From: Gemmatimonadota bacterium
GTDB lineage: Bacteria > Gemmatimonadota > Gemmatimonadetes > Longimicrobiales > Gaopeijiaceae
Direction of reading: 5' to 3'
Length of the DNA stretch: 64,000 nucleotides
NCBI GenBank assembly: GCA_028875075.1
Contig: JAPPGF010000036.1
Coordinates: 1 to 64,000, forward strand
Shown here: positions 9,508 to 19,487 of the stretch, piece by piece
How the letters are laid out: each line of letters begins with the position of its first letter
How positions within the stretch are numbered: position 1 is the stretch's first letter
Made by a program: the position numbers and the translations under genes
The notes under the pieces: model-generated
The model's database searches: none
What the model was told of the DNA's origin: nothing
Seen by the model: only the letters and a program-made list of their open reading frames with translations

Positions 9508-10398
9508 CTATGCAGGCTCCACGTGCACAACCACCTCGCGTGCACCCAACTCGTCGCTGACTTGTCGTTCGACCTCGTCAGCGACCTCGTGAGAACGTGT
9601 GACGTCAAGCTCGGGTGCCACCGCGATCGTCAATTCAGCAAACATCTGACCAGGACGTCCACGTGACCGGATCTGGTAAACCGCGTCGACCTGCGCTACC
9701 GCCTCAGCTAATCGCTGGATGCGTATGGGATCCACGGCCCGCTCGTCCACGAGCACCGGTACTGTCTCTCGGACGATGACTAGCCCCGTGCGGGCGATGA
9801 TGATCGCGACTGCGATGGTGATCCAAGGGTCGACAGCACTGTAACCGGCGTGCACCGCGATCAGGCCACCTAGCACGGCAGCGGTTGTCAGCACGTCGGA
9901 GCGAGTGTGGGCAGCATCGGCAAGCAGGATATCGGAGCGGAGCTGCCGGCCACGGCGCGCTTCCCAGACGGCGACACCGAAACCCACCAACACTGAAACA
10001 GCCATGACCCCCATCGCGAGCGGTGTGCCTCGAACTTCGGGCGGTTGGTCGGAGAGGAGGCGGAGGATGGCGCGTTGCATGAGTTCGAACACGGTGATCG
10101 AGAGGAAGCCGACAAGCACCAGGGCTCCAAGCGTCTCGAATTTTGCGTGTCCGTAGGGGTGATCATCGTCCGGTCCGCGCACGGCCACGCGAGCGATCCA
10201 GAGGGCGAACACGTTGTTGGACGCGTCCAACGCAGAATGGACGGTCTCAGCGACCACCGAGAGCGCATTGGACGACACGTACGCGACTAGCTTCAGCGCT
10301 ACCACACCGAGGTTGATCCACAAGACCCCGCGGAGTACACGCGTGACTTCGGCGCCGCGGGCACGCTCCTGATCCGTTGGCGTGCCTTGAGCCTTCAC
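9508..10398 (-). CDS. Cation diffusion facilitator (Zn-type) transporter
   Basis: A 296-residue CDF-family antiporter that exports divalent metal in exchange for protons. Six membrane segments are visible. The two metal-site motifs read HSALD in segment 2 and HTRSD in segment 5, an HD-HD quartet that in the family goes with Zn(II) preference. The cytoplasmic C-terminal domain ends EVADEVERQVSDELGAREVVVHVEPA, the usual ferredoxin-like dimer domain. The start is GTG and its first base pairs overlap the stop of the BamA-like gene (GTGA), so translation is probably coupled. Confidence 0.9.
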   Translation of the reverse strand: MKAQGTPTDQERARGAEVTRVLRGVLWINLGVVALKLVAYVSSNALSVVAETVHSALDASNNVFALWIARVAVRGPDDDHPYGHAKFETLGALVLVGFLSITVFELMQRAILRLLSDQPPEVRGTPLAMGVMAVSVLVGFGVAVWEARRGRQLRSDILLADAAHTRSDVLTTAAVLGGLIAVHAGYSAVDPWITIAVAIIIARTGLVIVRETVPVLVDERAVDPIRIQRLAEAVAQVDAVYQIRSRGRPGQMFAELTIAVAPELDVTRSHEVADEVERQVSDELGAREVVVHVEPA

Positions 10399-12254
10399 GG
10401 TTGCTGCACTTGGAACAGGTCAGGACCAATCGGCAGGCGGCGGCTACGCGCCAGCTGGTTGTCGACGAGCCCCCGCGTTAGCCCGATCGGATCGCCGAAC
10501 GTGATCCGAAAATGCGGGTTGCCGAGTCCCTCTGCTCGCACGGGCCAAGCGAGGTCAACGCGAGCCACACTCCGCGAGCCGGCGGGAAAACCCACGCGAA
10601 GTCCGGTGCCGAGTGTTCCTCGCCACCCCGTATCTTCGCCGAATGGCACACCTCCTGCCCATCCAGCGCCAATGTCGGAAAAAATGGTAACGCCGAGATC
10701 AAGGAGATCGGGCCAAGGCCAACCGAGGTACATTCGATCCTCAATACTGAAAACGATGCGGCGTCCCACGGGCAAGGCGCTCCGGTCGTAGCCGCGCACG
10801 CCGCTGGCTCCCCCCAGGGTTAGCTGGAATGGCTGGGTCGCGTTCCATCCGCCGACCCCCGTCGCCCGCGCGAAGAAGGTGTGTCGAGACGAGTCGGCGG
10901 GCTGCCAGTAGAACATCAGCGCCAGCTCCGAGAGCAAGTCCTTCCATCCGTGACTGGTTGCATCCCCGGACGAGATCCGGTGGCCCTCGATTCCCCCGGC
11001 GAGCAGGATCAAAAAGGCGCCAGGAGCCACACCGGCACCCGCCCGAAAGCGAAAGTAGAAATTCGCGGGAGCCTCCCGGCCGCTCAGCGCTGACGTTGAC
11101 CCGAAACTGCGGCCCAAGGTGAACGCCAAATCGGTCCCGAGCGCGACGTCCTGTGTACCGCGTAGGGCATCCAGCCCCAGAAACCGCTCGAAGCGCACGT
11201 TGCGTTGTCCGATCAGCAAGTTGACGCGCATGCCGGGCGAGTGCAGCGTCTGATGGCGCACACTCTCGATGGCCATCGAATCACCAGGCTGGGGATCGTC
11301 AAAGTCCTCGTCCAGCGCGATCTCGACGGCCTCAGGGAAACCGGGAAATACGAGCGACTCGTTCGAGAAGCCGAGCCCGAAGATCGTGAGGTTGCCGGGC
11401 CGCCCTAACCGACCGGCCACCGTAAGCTCGAAACGCTGTTCGTCCATCGGGAGCAGTACATGGGTGGGAGTCTCCGGCGTGCGGTTTGGGCTCGATCCTA
11501 GCGAATACGGGAATGAAGTCTGACGCCGAACGAACTGCTGACGCCCTGCCACGCGGCCGATCTCCCCAATGAATGGATACTGGAAACCCTGCTCAAAGAA
11601 CTCTCCCGTGCGTGTGCGACCCCAACTGAGCCTGGTGTCCGTTCGTGAGCCGCCTATGCGTGGCAGCTCAAGGCTCAACCCGAGCTCGCGCTCCCGGTCG
11701 CGTTCACGAATGAAACCACCCAGTAGGATTCCGCGGCCAAGGAAGTTCTCCTCGGTCAGTGCCAGCTTTTCGAACCGGACCGATCCACCATCCCAGCGCA
11801 GACCCAGTGTTAACTTGGTCGTCCATTCGTCTTGGGTTTCCACAACGACGCGCCATGTCCTGTCTGTTTGGAGCAGTCCGAAGACGTTGGCCTGAGCGAT
11901 GAAGGGATAGCCTCTGAGCAGGCGCTCGGACTCCGCTAGCAGGAGCGGGTCGTAACAGCTGTTTGGCCCGAAGAGAAGCTCCCGGCGAATGAACCGGGGT
12001 CGAGTCCGGACGTGGAGCGCGTTGACGAGCCGGTACGCCCAGTCGAAGCGCCCCGAGATCTCTGCGGGGTCGAAGATCGAGTGGTTGTCGATGAGCACTT
12101 GTGAGATGCGGCCATCCGGGCACGGCTTGGGATCGGCTGCTGACTGGCCCGGGGAGGGCGGGGGCAGTGTGTCTGGCAGGCTCTGTGCCCGAACCTCTCT
12201 CGGCTGGACGGAGGCTGCAGCGAGGAACAGGACGAACCATAATCGGCGGAACAT
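10395..12254 (-). CDS. BamA/TamA-like outer-membrane surface antigen
   Basis: A 619-residue Omp85-type protein. It has a signal peptide (FRRLWFVLFLAAASVQPREVRAQ), a single visible POTRA-like unit (GRISQVLIDNHSIFDP to YPFIAQANVFG), then a 16-strand-type barrel with LTLGGASGVRGYDRSALPVGRR, which resembles the conserved VRGY/F motif of loop 6, and a strand-rich end. The ORF track begins at 12542, but that extension is uncharged low-content sequence; the ATG at 12254 starts the signal peptide. BamA itself usually has several POTRA units, so this is more likely a TamA-like or specialised member. Its stop overlaps the cation transporter start by four bases. Confidence 0.8.
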   Translation of the reverse strand: MFRRLWFVLFLAAASVQPREVRAQSLPDTLPPPSPGQSAADPKPCPDGRISQVLIDNHSIFDPAEISGRFDWAYRLVNALHVRTRPRFIRRELLFGPNSCYDPLLLAESERLLRGYPFIAQANVFGLLQTDRTWRVVVETQDEWTTKLTLGLRWDGGSVRFEKLALTEENFLGRGILLGGFIRERDRERELGLSLELPRIGGSRTDTRLSWGRTRTGEFFEQGFQYPFIGEIGRVAGRQQFVRRQTSFPYSLGSSPNRTPETPTHVLLPMDEQRFELTVAGRLGRPGNLTIFGLGFSNESLVFPGFPEAVEIALDEDFDDPQPGDSMAIESVRHQTLHSPGMRVNLLIGQRNVRFERFLGLDALRGTQDVALGTDLAFTLGRSFGSTSALSGREAPANFYFRFRAGAGVAPGAFLILLAGGIEGHRISSGDATSHGWKDLLSELALMFYWQPADSSRHTFFARATGVGGWNATQPFQLTLGGASGVRGYDRSALPVGRRIVFSIEDRMYLGWPWPDLLDLGVTIFSDIGAGWAGGVPFGEDTGWRGTLGTGLRVGFPAGSRSVARVDLAWPVRAEGLGNPHFRITFGDPIGLTRGLVDNQLARSRRLPIGPDLFQVQQP

Positions 12255-12453
12255 ATTGCAAAACAGTAGCTTAAACACTCTCGCGCCTCGGGTCGAGCCA
12301 GAACGGATCCGTTCCGCTAGATTGCGCGGCTCCGGAACTGGCCAGCACGGGTCCTTCGCGGGCCATCGGCTCCAGTCCCAGCAATGGTGGATTCCTACAC
12401 CGGACCCGGTCATGATTGCTGCGACAGTATCGGGCACGAGAGCTCGAAAGTAG

Positions 12454-14721
12454 ATGGACGCAAACACAAGAGCTGCCCTCGAGTACCATTCCGAGGGGCG
12501 GCCGGGCAAGGTCGAGGTGGTGCCCACGAAGCCAGTGGCCACTGCCCGGGAGCTCGCGCTCGCCTACAGCCCCGGCGTAGCAGAACCATGCCGGGAGATC
12601 CACGAGGATCCGGCCAACGCGTTCAAATACACGGCGCGGGGGAATCTGGTCGCTGTGGTGTCGAATGGCACTGCCGTACTGGGCCTCGGTGACATCGGCC
12701 CGCTCGCGGCCAAACCCGTCATGGAAGGCAAGGGCATCCTCTTCAAGCGTTTCGCAGGGATCGACGTGTTCGACATCGAAGTGAACACCAAAGATCCCGA
12801 GGAGGTCATTCGCTTCTGCCAACTGCTCGAGCCCACCGTAGGTGGTATCAACCTAGAGGACATCAGTGCTCCAGCTTGCTTCCGCGTCGAGGCCGAACTC
12901 AAGCGGTCGCTCAACATCCCCGTATTCCACGACGACCAACACGGTACTGCGATCATCGGCGGCGCTGCGTTGCTCAACGCGTGTGAAATCGCGGGCAAGA
13001 AGCTTGATCATATCCGTGTGGTCTTCAACGGGGCCGGGGCGAGCGCGATCTCGACCGCAGCGCACTTTGTGCGACTCGGGGTTAAACGCGAGCATATGAT
13101 CATGTGCGACTCTAAGGGAGTGATCTACGAGGGCCGCACTGTGGCCATAAACGAATACAAGGCAGCATTTGCAACCGACACCGATCTGCGGACACTCGAC
13201 CAAGCGATGGAGGGTGCCGATGTGTTCGTGGGCCTTTCGGTCGCCGGTCAGGTCACACCCGACATGGTTACCACGATGGCGGAGAACCCGATCGTGTTCG
13301 CACTTGCCAATCCAGATCCGGAGATTCTCCCCGAAGCCGTTCTCGCGGTGCGTAACGACGCAATTTGCGCTACTGGGCGATCTGACTATCCCAATCAGGT
13401 CAACAATGTGTTGGGATTTCCGTTCATCTTCCGCGGCGCACTCGACGTGCGATCGAAAGCGGTGAATGAAGAGATGATGCTTGCGGCCACACGTGCGCTG
13501 GCTGAATTGGCGCGAGAGGACGTGCCAGACTCGGTGCGCACTGCGTACGCGGGCGAACACATTCGTTACGGCCGCAACTATCTGATCCCCAAGCCGTTCG
13601 ACCCGCGCGTCCTCTACCATGTGGCGCCCGCGGTCGCCCGTGCAGCCATCGAGAGCGGCGTCGCCCGAGTGACGCTCGACATGGAAGAGTACCGGGATCG
13701 GTTGCGCGCCAGCTTGGGGCCCGCACGTGAAGTGATGCGCTGGATGATGCACCGTGCGCGCCAGCAGCCGGCCCGTGTGGTCATCCCGGAGGGCCACAAC
13801 GATCGTGTGATTCGGGCAGCCGCCGAAATGGTAGAGGAAGGCGTGGCGAAGCCGATCCTGATGGGACGGCCGGACACGGTGCGGGACAAAGCGAAGGCGA
13901 TGGGGGTGAACCTTGAGGGCATTCGGGTGACCTTCGCAGTGGAGGAGGAGGAAGCGCGCGAGCGTTACGCTCAGGATCTCTACAGCCGGCGTGCCCGCAA
14001 GGGTCTCACCTTGAACGAGGCTAGGCAGGACATGCTAAAGCCTCTGTTCTTCGCGCTCCAAATGGTTCGTTCGGGCGAAGCGGATGCCGTGCTTGCCGGG
14101 ATCGAGTCGAATTATCCCGAGGTCATACGACCGGCGCTTCAGGGGATCGGAGTCGCGTCCGGAGTCGACCACGTGGCCGGTCTCCATATGCTTGCCTTCC
14201 CGAATCGTGAGTTGCTCTTCTTCGCAGACACCACGGTCAATATAGATCCCGACGCATCCACCTTGGCGGATGTCGCGCTCTTGTGTTCGCGGTTCGTGCG
14301 CGATCTCGGTATCGAGCCGCGTGTCGCGATGATTTCCTTCTCCAACTTCGGATCGTCGCATCACTCCGAGGCCGAAAAGACTGCACGCGCCGTACACTTG
14401 TTGCGGCGGCGTGACCCGCACTTGACAGTGGACGGAGAGATGCAGGCCGACACTGCTGTCGATATGCACAAGCTCAAGGAAGTCTACGACTTTAGCTCCC
14501 TGAAGGAACCTGCCAATGTATTGGTTTTCTCGAACCTGAGCGCGGCCAATGCGGCTTACAAGCTGCTCGATCGCTTGGGGGGTGCCGAGCTGATCGGCCC
14601 CGTCCTCCTCGGGATGGCCAAGCCGATCCACATCTTGCAGAGAGGGAGCACCGGACAGGACATGCTCAACTTAGCGACCATCGCTTCGGTGGACGCCCAG
14701 AGTAGAGACGTCCAAGATTAG
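12454..14721 (+). CDS. maeB: NADP-dependent malic enzyme, MaeB type
   Basis: A 755-residue fusion of a malic enzyme (residues 1 to about 430) and a phosphotransacetylase-like domain (about 430 to 755). The first half oxidatively decarboxylates malate to pyruvate; visible motifs are [33 protein letters not shown] (metal and substrate site) and [13 protein letters not shown] (dinucleotide-binding loop). The second half ([26 protein letters not shown]) is regulatory in characterised MaeB proteins and binds acetyl-CoA. It is transcribed divergently from the BamA-like gene and is followed after 72 bases by pckA, which links pyruvate/PEP and malate/oxaloacetate supply. Confidence 0.95.
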   Translation: MDANTRAALEYHSEGRPGKVEVVPTKPVATARELALAYSPGVAEPCREIHEDPANAFKYTARGNLVAVVSNGTAVLGLGDIGPLAAKPVMEGKGILFKRFAGIDVFDIEVNTKDPEEVIRFCQLLEPTVGGINLEDISAPACFRVEAELKRSLNIPVFHDDQHGTAIIGGAALLNACEIAGKKLDHIRVVFNGAGASAISTAAHFVRLGVKREHMIMCDSKGVIYEGRTVAINEYKAAFATDTDLRTLDQAMEGADVFVGLSVAGQVTPDMVTTMAENPIVFALANPDPEILPEAVLAVRNDAICATGRSDYPNQVNNVLGFPFIFRGALDVRSKAVNEEMMLAATRALAELAREDVPDSVRTAYAGEHIRYGRNYLIPKPFDPRVLYHVAPAVARAAIESGVARVTLDMEEYRDRLRASLGPAREVMRWMMHRARQQPARVVIPEGHNDRVIRAAAEMVEEGVAKPILMGRPDTVRDKAKAMGVNLEGIRVTFAVEEEEARERYAQDLYSRRARKGLTLNEARQDMLKPLFFALQMVRSGEADAVLAGIESNYPEVIRPALQGIGVASGVDHVAGLHMLAFPNRELLFFADTTVNIDPDASTLADVALLCSRFVRDLGIEPRVAMISFSNFGSSHHSEAEKTARAVHLLRRRDPHLTVDGEMQADTAVDMHKLKEVYDFSSLKEPANVLVFSNLSAANAAYKLLDRLGGAELIGPVLLGMAKPIHILQRGSTGQDMLNLATIASVDAQSRDVQD

Positions 14722-14793
14722 ATCTCTCGACGAGGAGATGTGCGGACTTGGACACGCCGCAACCTCATCTTCGCACAGGACACGGAATTATAG

Positions 14794-16416
14794 ATGGCGA
14801 CCAAGGTGAGTGATCGGGCGGGCACGAGAGGCAAGAGCCGCCACGGCCTTGAGCAGCAGGGCCTTGATCCGCGAGGGGACACGCACCTGAATCTTTCCCC
14901 GGCGGCTCTGTATGAACACGCCCTCGCCCAGGGTGAGGGGTGTATCGCCGCCGGAGGAGGCTTCGCCGCCGTGACGGCACCACATACTGGCCGCTCTCCA
15001 GACGACAAGTACACTGTGCGAGACGAGGCCACCGAGGCCACGGTAGATTGGGGAAAGGTCAACGCGAGCATCAGTGCGGAAAAGTTTCGGCTCCTCAAGG
15101 CGGACGTGATTACACACCTAAATGAACAGGACACACTATTCGTTCGCGACGCGCGTGCTGGTGCAGACGAGACTTATGGGATCAGCGTGCGCGTGATTAC
15201 ACCGAACGCGTGGCAGAGCCTGTTCGCGTACAACATGTTCATCCGACCGCAAGCACACGAGTTGACCCGCCAGCCTGACTTCGTAGTGCTACACGCTCCG
15301 GAGATGCAGGCTTGCCCAGATCGCCACGGTACGCGGTCCGCTACGGCGATTGTGCTTAGCTTTGCGCAACGTATTGTTCTAATCTGCGGGACTCGCTACG
15401 CAGGTGAGATCAAGAAGTCAATTTTCACAGTCCTCAACTTTATTCTCCCCGAACGTGGTGTTTTCCCGATGCACTGCTCGGCCAACGTCGGTCGTGATGG
15501 CGATGTGGCTTTGTTTTTCGGATTGTCCGGGACGGGCAAGACAACACTGTCGGTCGACCAGGACCGCGGCCTGATTGGCGATGATGAGCACGGTTGGAGC
15601 GACCACGGCGTGTTCAACTTCGAGGGTGGCTGCTACGCCAAGACCATCGCTCTCTCACCCGAAGGTGAGCCTGAAATCTACGCGGCCACCCAGCGGTTCG
15701 GAACGATCTTGGAGAACGTCGTTCTGCGTGAGGATACTCGAGAGATCGACTTCACCGACTCCTCGATCACCGAGAACACGCGTGCTAGCTACCCGATCCA
15801 CTACATCCCCAACGCGGTGCTATCGGGTGTCGGTGGACATCCACACCAGGTCGTGTTCCTGACCGCCGACGCGTTCGGCGTGCTACCGCCGATCGCACGG
15901 CTCACGCCGGAGCAGGCGATGTACCACTTTCTGTCCGGATACACGGCCAAAGTGGCTGGCACGGAGCGCGGAATAACGGAGCCAAAGGCGACGTTCAGCA
16001 CCTGCTTTGGGGCGCCGTTCCTTCCGCGCCATCCATCGGTCTACGCGGAGATGCTAGGAGAGAAGCTTCGCAAACACCGAGCACAGGTCTGGCTAGTGAA
16101 CACGGGCTGGACCGGCGGTCCCTATGGAGAAGGGACCCGCATGAGGCTGAGTCACACGCGTTCGATTGTGCGGCATGCAGTCGCCGGCGACCTCGATGAT
16201 GCCGAAATGGTTGCCGATCCTGTGTTCGGCGTGGAAGTGCCCGTGGAGGTCTCCGACGTGCCGTCCGAACTCTTGCGACCGCGCAACACGTGGAACGATC
16301 CAACTGCCTACGACGCACGTGCAGCCCGGCTCGCGCGCATGTTCGAAGACAACTTCGACAAGTACAGATCCCACGTCCCGAAGACGGTGGCCGCGGCCGG
16401 ACCCAAGCTGGGCTAG
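14794..16416 (+). CDS. pckA: Phosphoenolpyruvate carboxykinase (ATP)
   Basis: A 540-residue cytosolic enzyme that converts oxaloacetate and ATP to PEP, CO2 and ADP, the entry step of gluconeogenesis. It shows FFGLSGTGKTTLS (P-loop, kinase-1a), GDDEHGW (kinase-2/metal) and NFEGGCYAKTI, together the signature of the ATP-dependent family rather than the GTP one. The length is normal. The gene follows maeB in the same direction and may share its transcript. The 300 bases after the stop (16417-16717) hold no gene I can support. Confidence 0.96.
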   Translation: MATKVSDRAGTRGKSRHGLEQQGLDPRGDTHLNLSPAALYEHALAQGEGCIAAGGGFAAVTAPHTGRSPDDKYTVRDEATEATVDWGKVNASISAEKFRLLKADVITHLNEQDTLFVRDARAGADETYGISVRVITPNAWQSLFAYNMFIRPQAHELTRQPDFVVLHAPEMQACPDRHGTRSATAIVLSFAQRIVLICGTRYAGEIKKSIFTVLNFILPERGVFPMHCSANVGRDGDVALFFGLSGTGKTTLSVDQDRGLIGDDEHGWSDHGVFNFEGGCYAKTIALSPEGEPEIYAATQRFGTILENVVLREDTREIDFTDSSITENTRASYPIHYIPNAVLSGVGGHPHQVVFLTADAFGVLPPIARLTPEQAMYHFLSGYTAKVAGTERGITEPKATFSTCFGAPFLPRHPSVYAEMLGEKLRKHRAQVWLVNTGWTGGPYGEGTRMRLSHTRSIVRHAVAGDLDDAEMVADPVFGVEVPVEVSDVPSELLRPRNTWNDPTAYDARAARLARMFEDNFDKYRSHVPKTVAAAGPKLG

Positions 16417-16717
16417 TCGTTCGGGTCTCGACGGCTGCGAAGAGGATGTGCACGGCCGGTTTTGCAACGGCGGCCCTCGCTAGGCGCGCACCAGGTGCCC
16501 GTGCCGGGCGAGGTGGCTGGACTCCGGCGCTGAATCACGGAGAGCACCTACGCTACTGCGCGGTCGAGCGGTTGTGGTTGACAGCCCAGCCTGTGCTCGC
16601 GGTGCGCGTCCAGCAGGCCAGGCACGCCGCTGGCGTGGACGTGCTTGCGGGCTGATCTTCCTGGGGCTCGTCAAGACAGCGGCATTGAACCTTCCAATCC
16701 CAGCACGAGCGTGACAC

Positions 16718-17194
16718 GTGGCCCACCACTATTGGCTCATGAAGAGCGAGCCGAGCGTTTACTCGATCGACGACCTGTATCGTGACCAGCGCACGGCGTG
16801 GGACGGCGTACGAAACTATCAAGCCCGCAACCACATGCGTGCAATGGCGAAGGGTGACCTAGTGCTCTTCTATCATTCGAGCTCGAACCCGACCGGAGTA
16901 GCGGGCGTCGCCGAAGTGCTCACGGCAGCCTATCCGGACCCGACTCAGTTCGACCGCGGGAGCAAGTACTTCGACGCGAAATCTCCGAAGGACGAGCCCC
17001 GCTGGTGGCTTGTGGATGTGGGGTTCGTGGACCGCTTCAATGAGCCGGTCTTGCTTTCCACCATCAAGACCGATAAACGCTTGGCCGAGATGGTACTCGT
17101 CAACAACTCGCGCCTTTCCGTGCAACCGGTGACCGAGCGTGAGTTCGAGCGCGTCATGGAACTGGCGGGATCCAACTCGAGGGATGAGCCCTGA
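16718..17194 (+). CDS. EVE domain protein
   Basis: A 158-residue PUA-like EVE domain protein. The family signature starts HYWLMKSEPSVYSIDDL, followed by WDGVRNYQARNHMRAMAKGDLVLFYHSS and the late WWLVDVGFVDRF. EVE domains bind modified bases such as 5-methylcytosine derivatives in DNA or modified RNA, and stand-alone bacterial members are widespread housekeeping-type genes. It starts at GTG. No restriction system sits next to it, so a defence role is not suggested by context. Confidence 0.9.
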   Translation: MAHHYWLMKSEPSVYSIDDLYRDQRTAWDGVRNYQARNHMRAMAKGDLVLFYHSSSNPTGVAGVAEVLTAAYPDPTQFDRGSKYFDAKSPKDEPRWWLVDVGFVDRFNEPVLLSTIKTDKRLAEMVLVNNSRLSVQPVTEREFERVMELAGSNSRDEP

Positions 17195-17414
17195 AGAATA
17201 TTCCGCGTGGAACCGAGCCTTCTCATCGCCGTCGTAGAGGTCGACGAGCTACTCCGGCGTCTCAGCTTAGGTGGCGTGGAGGTAAGTCGACCGTCCCCTT
17301 CAAGCGATGTTCGGGCTTGCGCGCGTGTCTGTGTCAGCAGCAGCGAGTGCGGGACACACCCGTCACGAACAAGATCTCCGTGGCGGCATTGCGTTTGAGG
17401 CGTGTTCGGATCTG

Positions 17415-17457
17415 AGGGTGCTCGCAGGTCACCCTGCGTGACCCCCGCTCGCACCCT
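17415..17457. terminator. Two-tier hairpin between EVE and HD genes
   Basis: An outer 7-bp stem (AGGGTGC with GCACCCT) encloses a short GC/GC step and an inner 6-bp stem (GGTCAC with GTGACC) around a 5-base loop. It lies 220 bases after the EVE stop and 93 bases before the HD gene start. It may be a terminator without a U-tract or a leader structure. The rest of the 17195-17550 gap shows nothing else. Confidence 0.4.
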
Positions 17458-17550
17458 ACCATGCGTTGCACCCGCCCGTGCGTGGTCGGTATGCCCGGGC
17501 GTGAGCTGCGTCGGACTTCTCGGCTGGCATGACTTCGGCACCTGCCTCAA

Positions 17551-18837
17551 GTGACGGAGGCCGGCGCGCGGATCGTCCGCGACCTCGTCTGGAACACGAT
17601 CCGCCTCGATCCCGCCGCCGCGCGGATCGTCGACACGTCAGCATTTCAGCGCTTGCGCTACATCCGACAGCTGGGCCTCACGCATCTGGTCTATCCGGGT
17701 GCATCGCACACGCGTTTCGACCACGCCCTCGGTGTCTATCACCTGGCAATGACGGCGCTTCGTCTCCTCCGCGAGCGTGGATCCGCTCCACCTGAAGCCT
17801 TTGAAGGAGAGGAGGTCGTACCGTACGCCGCACTACTCCACGACATCGGGCACTACGCTTTCTCGCACGCACTTGAGGAGCTGGAGCCGGAACGCATTCC
17901 CGCCCATCACGAGGTCGCGGCGGAGCGCTTCTTCCAATCCCCTGAATTGCGCGAAGCACTGGCACCGCTGGGTATCGGTGTAGAACATCGGATCTATGCC
18001 CTGATTCGGGGCGAGGGTGAGGAGCCGCTCCGCGGTCTAGTGAGCGGGTCGCTCGACTTGGACAAGATGGAGTACCTGCGGCGCGACGCGCACTTCTGCG
18101 GAGTCCCCTACGGCGAGGTGGATGTGGATCGACTCCTGCAGGGACTCGTCCTGCTGCAGTCGCCGATGACGGGCCAGTGGGAGGTGGGTCTCCACGAGAA
18201 GGCGGTCGCGGCACTCGAATCGCTGCTGTTCGCAAAATACCAGATGTTCCGGAACGTATACTGGCACCACGCAGTGCGCTCAGCGACGGCGCTCTACAAG
18301 CGGATCGTAGAGGAAGCAATGAGCGGAGGGCTGCTTGACCCGGAGGAGTTAGTTGGCCCGACCGACGAACAACTACTATATGAGATCGAGCGGCGCGCGC
18401 TCGAGGACGACGGAGAGGTTGCCGAACGACTTGCGTCGCGTTGGATTCCGGCTCTCCGTCATCGCAGGCTTCCTAAGCGTTCTCTTGAACTTACTGCCGC
18501 CGACCTGCAGGGGCAGCACGTGCCAGAGTGGGCAGTAAACGACACTTCGCGAAAGCGTGCTGTCGAGGACCAGCTTGCCTTCGAACTCGAACTCGAGAGC
18601 GGGGAGGTGATGATCGACTTTCCTCGCAAGCGCACGATGTTCCAGCTCGACTTGTTGATCGAGCGCCGTAGCGGAAGAGTGGAGCGCCTGGGCCCAACCG
18701 GTCTGCCCGGATTGCTCGACTTACCCAAAGTGGCCGAGGAGCTCTACCGCGCGGCGCGTGTGCTTCGAGTGTTTACCTTCCAGAGGCGCGAAGTGGCGGC
18801 TGAACGGATTCTCGAGATGATTACCCGGGCTGCCTAA
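17551..18837 (+). CDS. HD-domain phosphohydrolase (dNTPase-like)
   Basis: A 428-residue soluble HD-superfamily protein of the YpgQ/SAMHD1-like branch. The metal site is readable: HTRFDHALGVYHL (first His), then LLHDIGHYAFSHALE (HD pair) and LVSGSLDLDKMEYLRRDA (final Asp). Members hydrolyse dNTPs to nucleosides and triphosphate or act on other nucleotides; substrate cannot be decided here. The GTG start leads directly into VRDLVWNTIRLDPAAARIVDT, the normal N-terminus of the family. It ends 12 bases before the opposing PP2C pseudogene. Confidence 0.9.
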   Translation: MTEAGARIVRDLVWNTIRLDPAAARIVDTSAFQRLRYIRQLGLTHLVYPGASHTRFDHALGVYHLAMTALRLLRERGSAPPEAFEGEEVVPYAALLHDIGHYAFSHALEELEPERIPAHHEVAAERFFQSPELREALAPLGIGVEHRIYALIRGEGEEPLRGLVSGSLDLDKMEYLRRDAHFCGVPYGEVDVDRLLQGLVLLQSPMTGQWEVGLHEKAVAALESLLFAKYQMFRNVYWHHAVRSATALYKRIVEEAMSGGLLDPEELVGPTDEQLLYEIERRALEDDGEVAERLASRWIPALRHRRLPKRSLELTAADLQGQHVPEWAVNDTSRKRAVEDQLAFELELESGEVMIDFPRKRTMFQLDLLIERRSGRVERLGPTGLPGLLDLPKVAEELYRAARVLRVFTFQRREVAAERILEMITRAA

Positions 18838-18849
18838 GCCCAGGAGCTT

Positions 18850-19487
18850 CTACCCGTCCGGCAACACGTCGGTGAGTGTGCACTCCAGTTCCAGATCGGC
18901 GAGCATGTTGGTGAGCCCATCTGTGCAAAGCAGGTACACCTGTCTGGTGTCGACGACACACTCAACCAACGTAGGCCCCGATCTGCTCCCCACGCCCGCC
19001 GCGTGCGTGAGAAAATGCGGAAAACGATGTTGACGCGCCTGCTCCGGAGTGAGTCGGCCGGCGGCTAGCTGTTGGGCCGCCCAAGTGTGGTCGCGTGTCA
19101 ACCGGCGGCAGCGTCCGTGTTCGTGTGCGTATGCCCGGCCGTCTCCCAAGTGTGCGATCATGACCACACTATCACTTGGTCTCGCGATCAGCGCAGTGAG
19201 CGTGGTTCCCGTGCCCTGCCGCGATGGGTTCACAGCGGCCAACTCGCGGACGCGAACGTCGACCCTCTGTACTGCCTCGAGCCTCCGCTTGCCAATCCGA
19301 GGGGACTCCTCCCCGTCCCTGGAGTTCAGCGTGCCAACAAGTCCTGCCCGGTCGAGGTGGTACGCCACTTCCTCGACGGTGCGTGCGCTCGCGACGTCCC
19401 CTGCAGGATGCCCTCATGCCGTTCGCGAACACGAGCAGACCCAACCGGCTGTCCACTAGGCGGAGTACTTGAGGCGCGAATCACCGC
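18850..19487 (-). pseudogene. PP2C-family Ser/Thr phosphatase, broken
   Basis: A leftward PP2C phosphatase remnant. One frame reads VLRLVDSRLGLLVFANGM, and the next frame continues GHPAGDVASARTVEEVAYHLD then GTGTTLTAL, LGDGRAY, TRDHT and YLLCTDGLT. Together they match the family order, but the frame changes exactly inside the DGMGGH metal motif (near 19410), as if two bases were lost, and the metal-ligand Asp is now Asn. The N-terminal RxxNED segment is absent: homology stops near 19485, where the compositionally foreign block begins. The C-terminal DNxT motif is also missing. The ORF-track call 18850..19368 covers only the middle. Gene decay is the simplest reading; a sequencing indel could explain the frameshift but not the two missing ends. 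Confidence 0.75.

Noticed and set aside
12853-13797. 314-aa minus-strand ORF inside maeB
   Set aside because: Antisense to a well-supported malic enzyme; no domain pattern.
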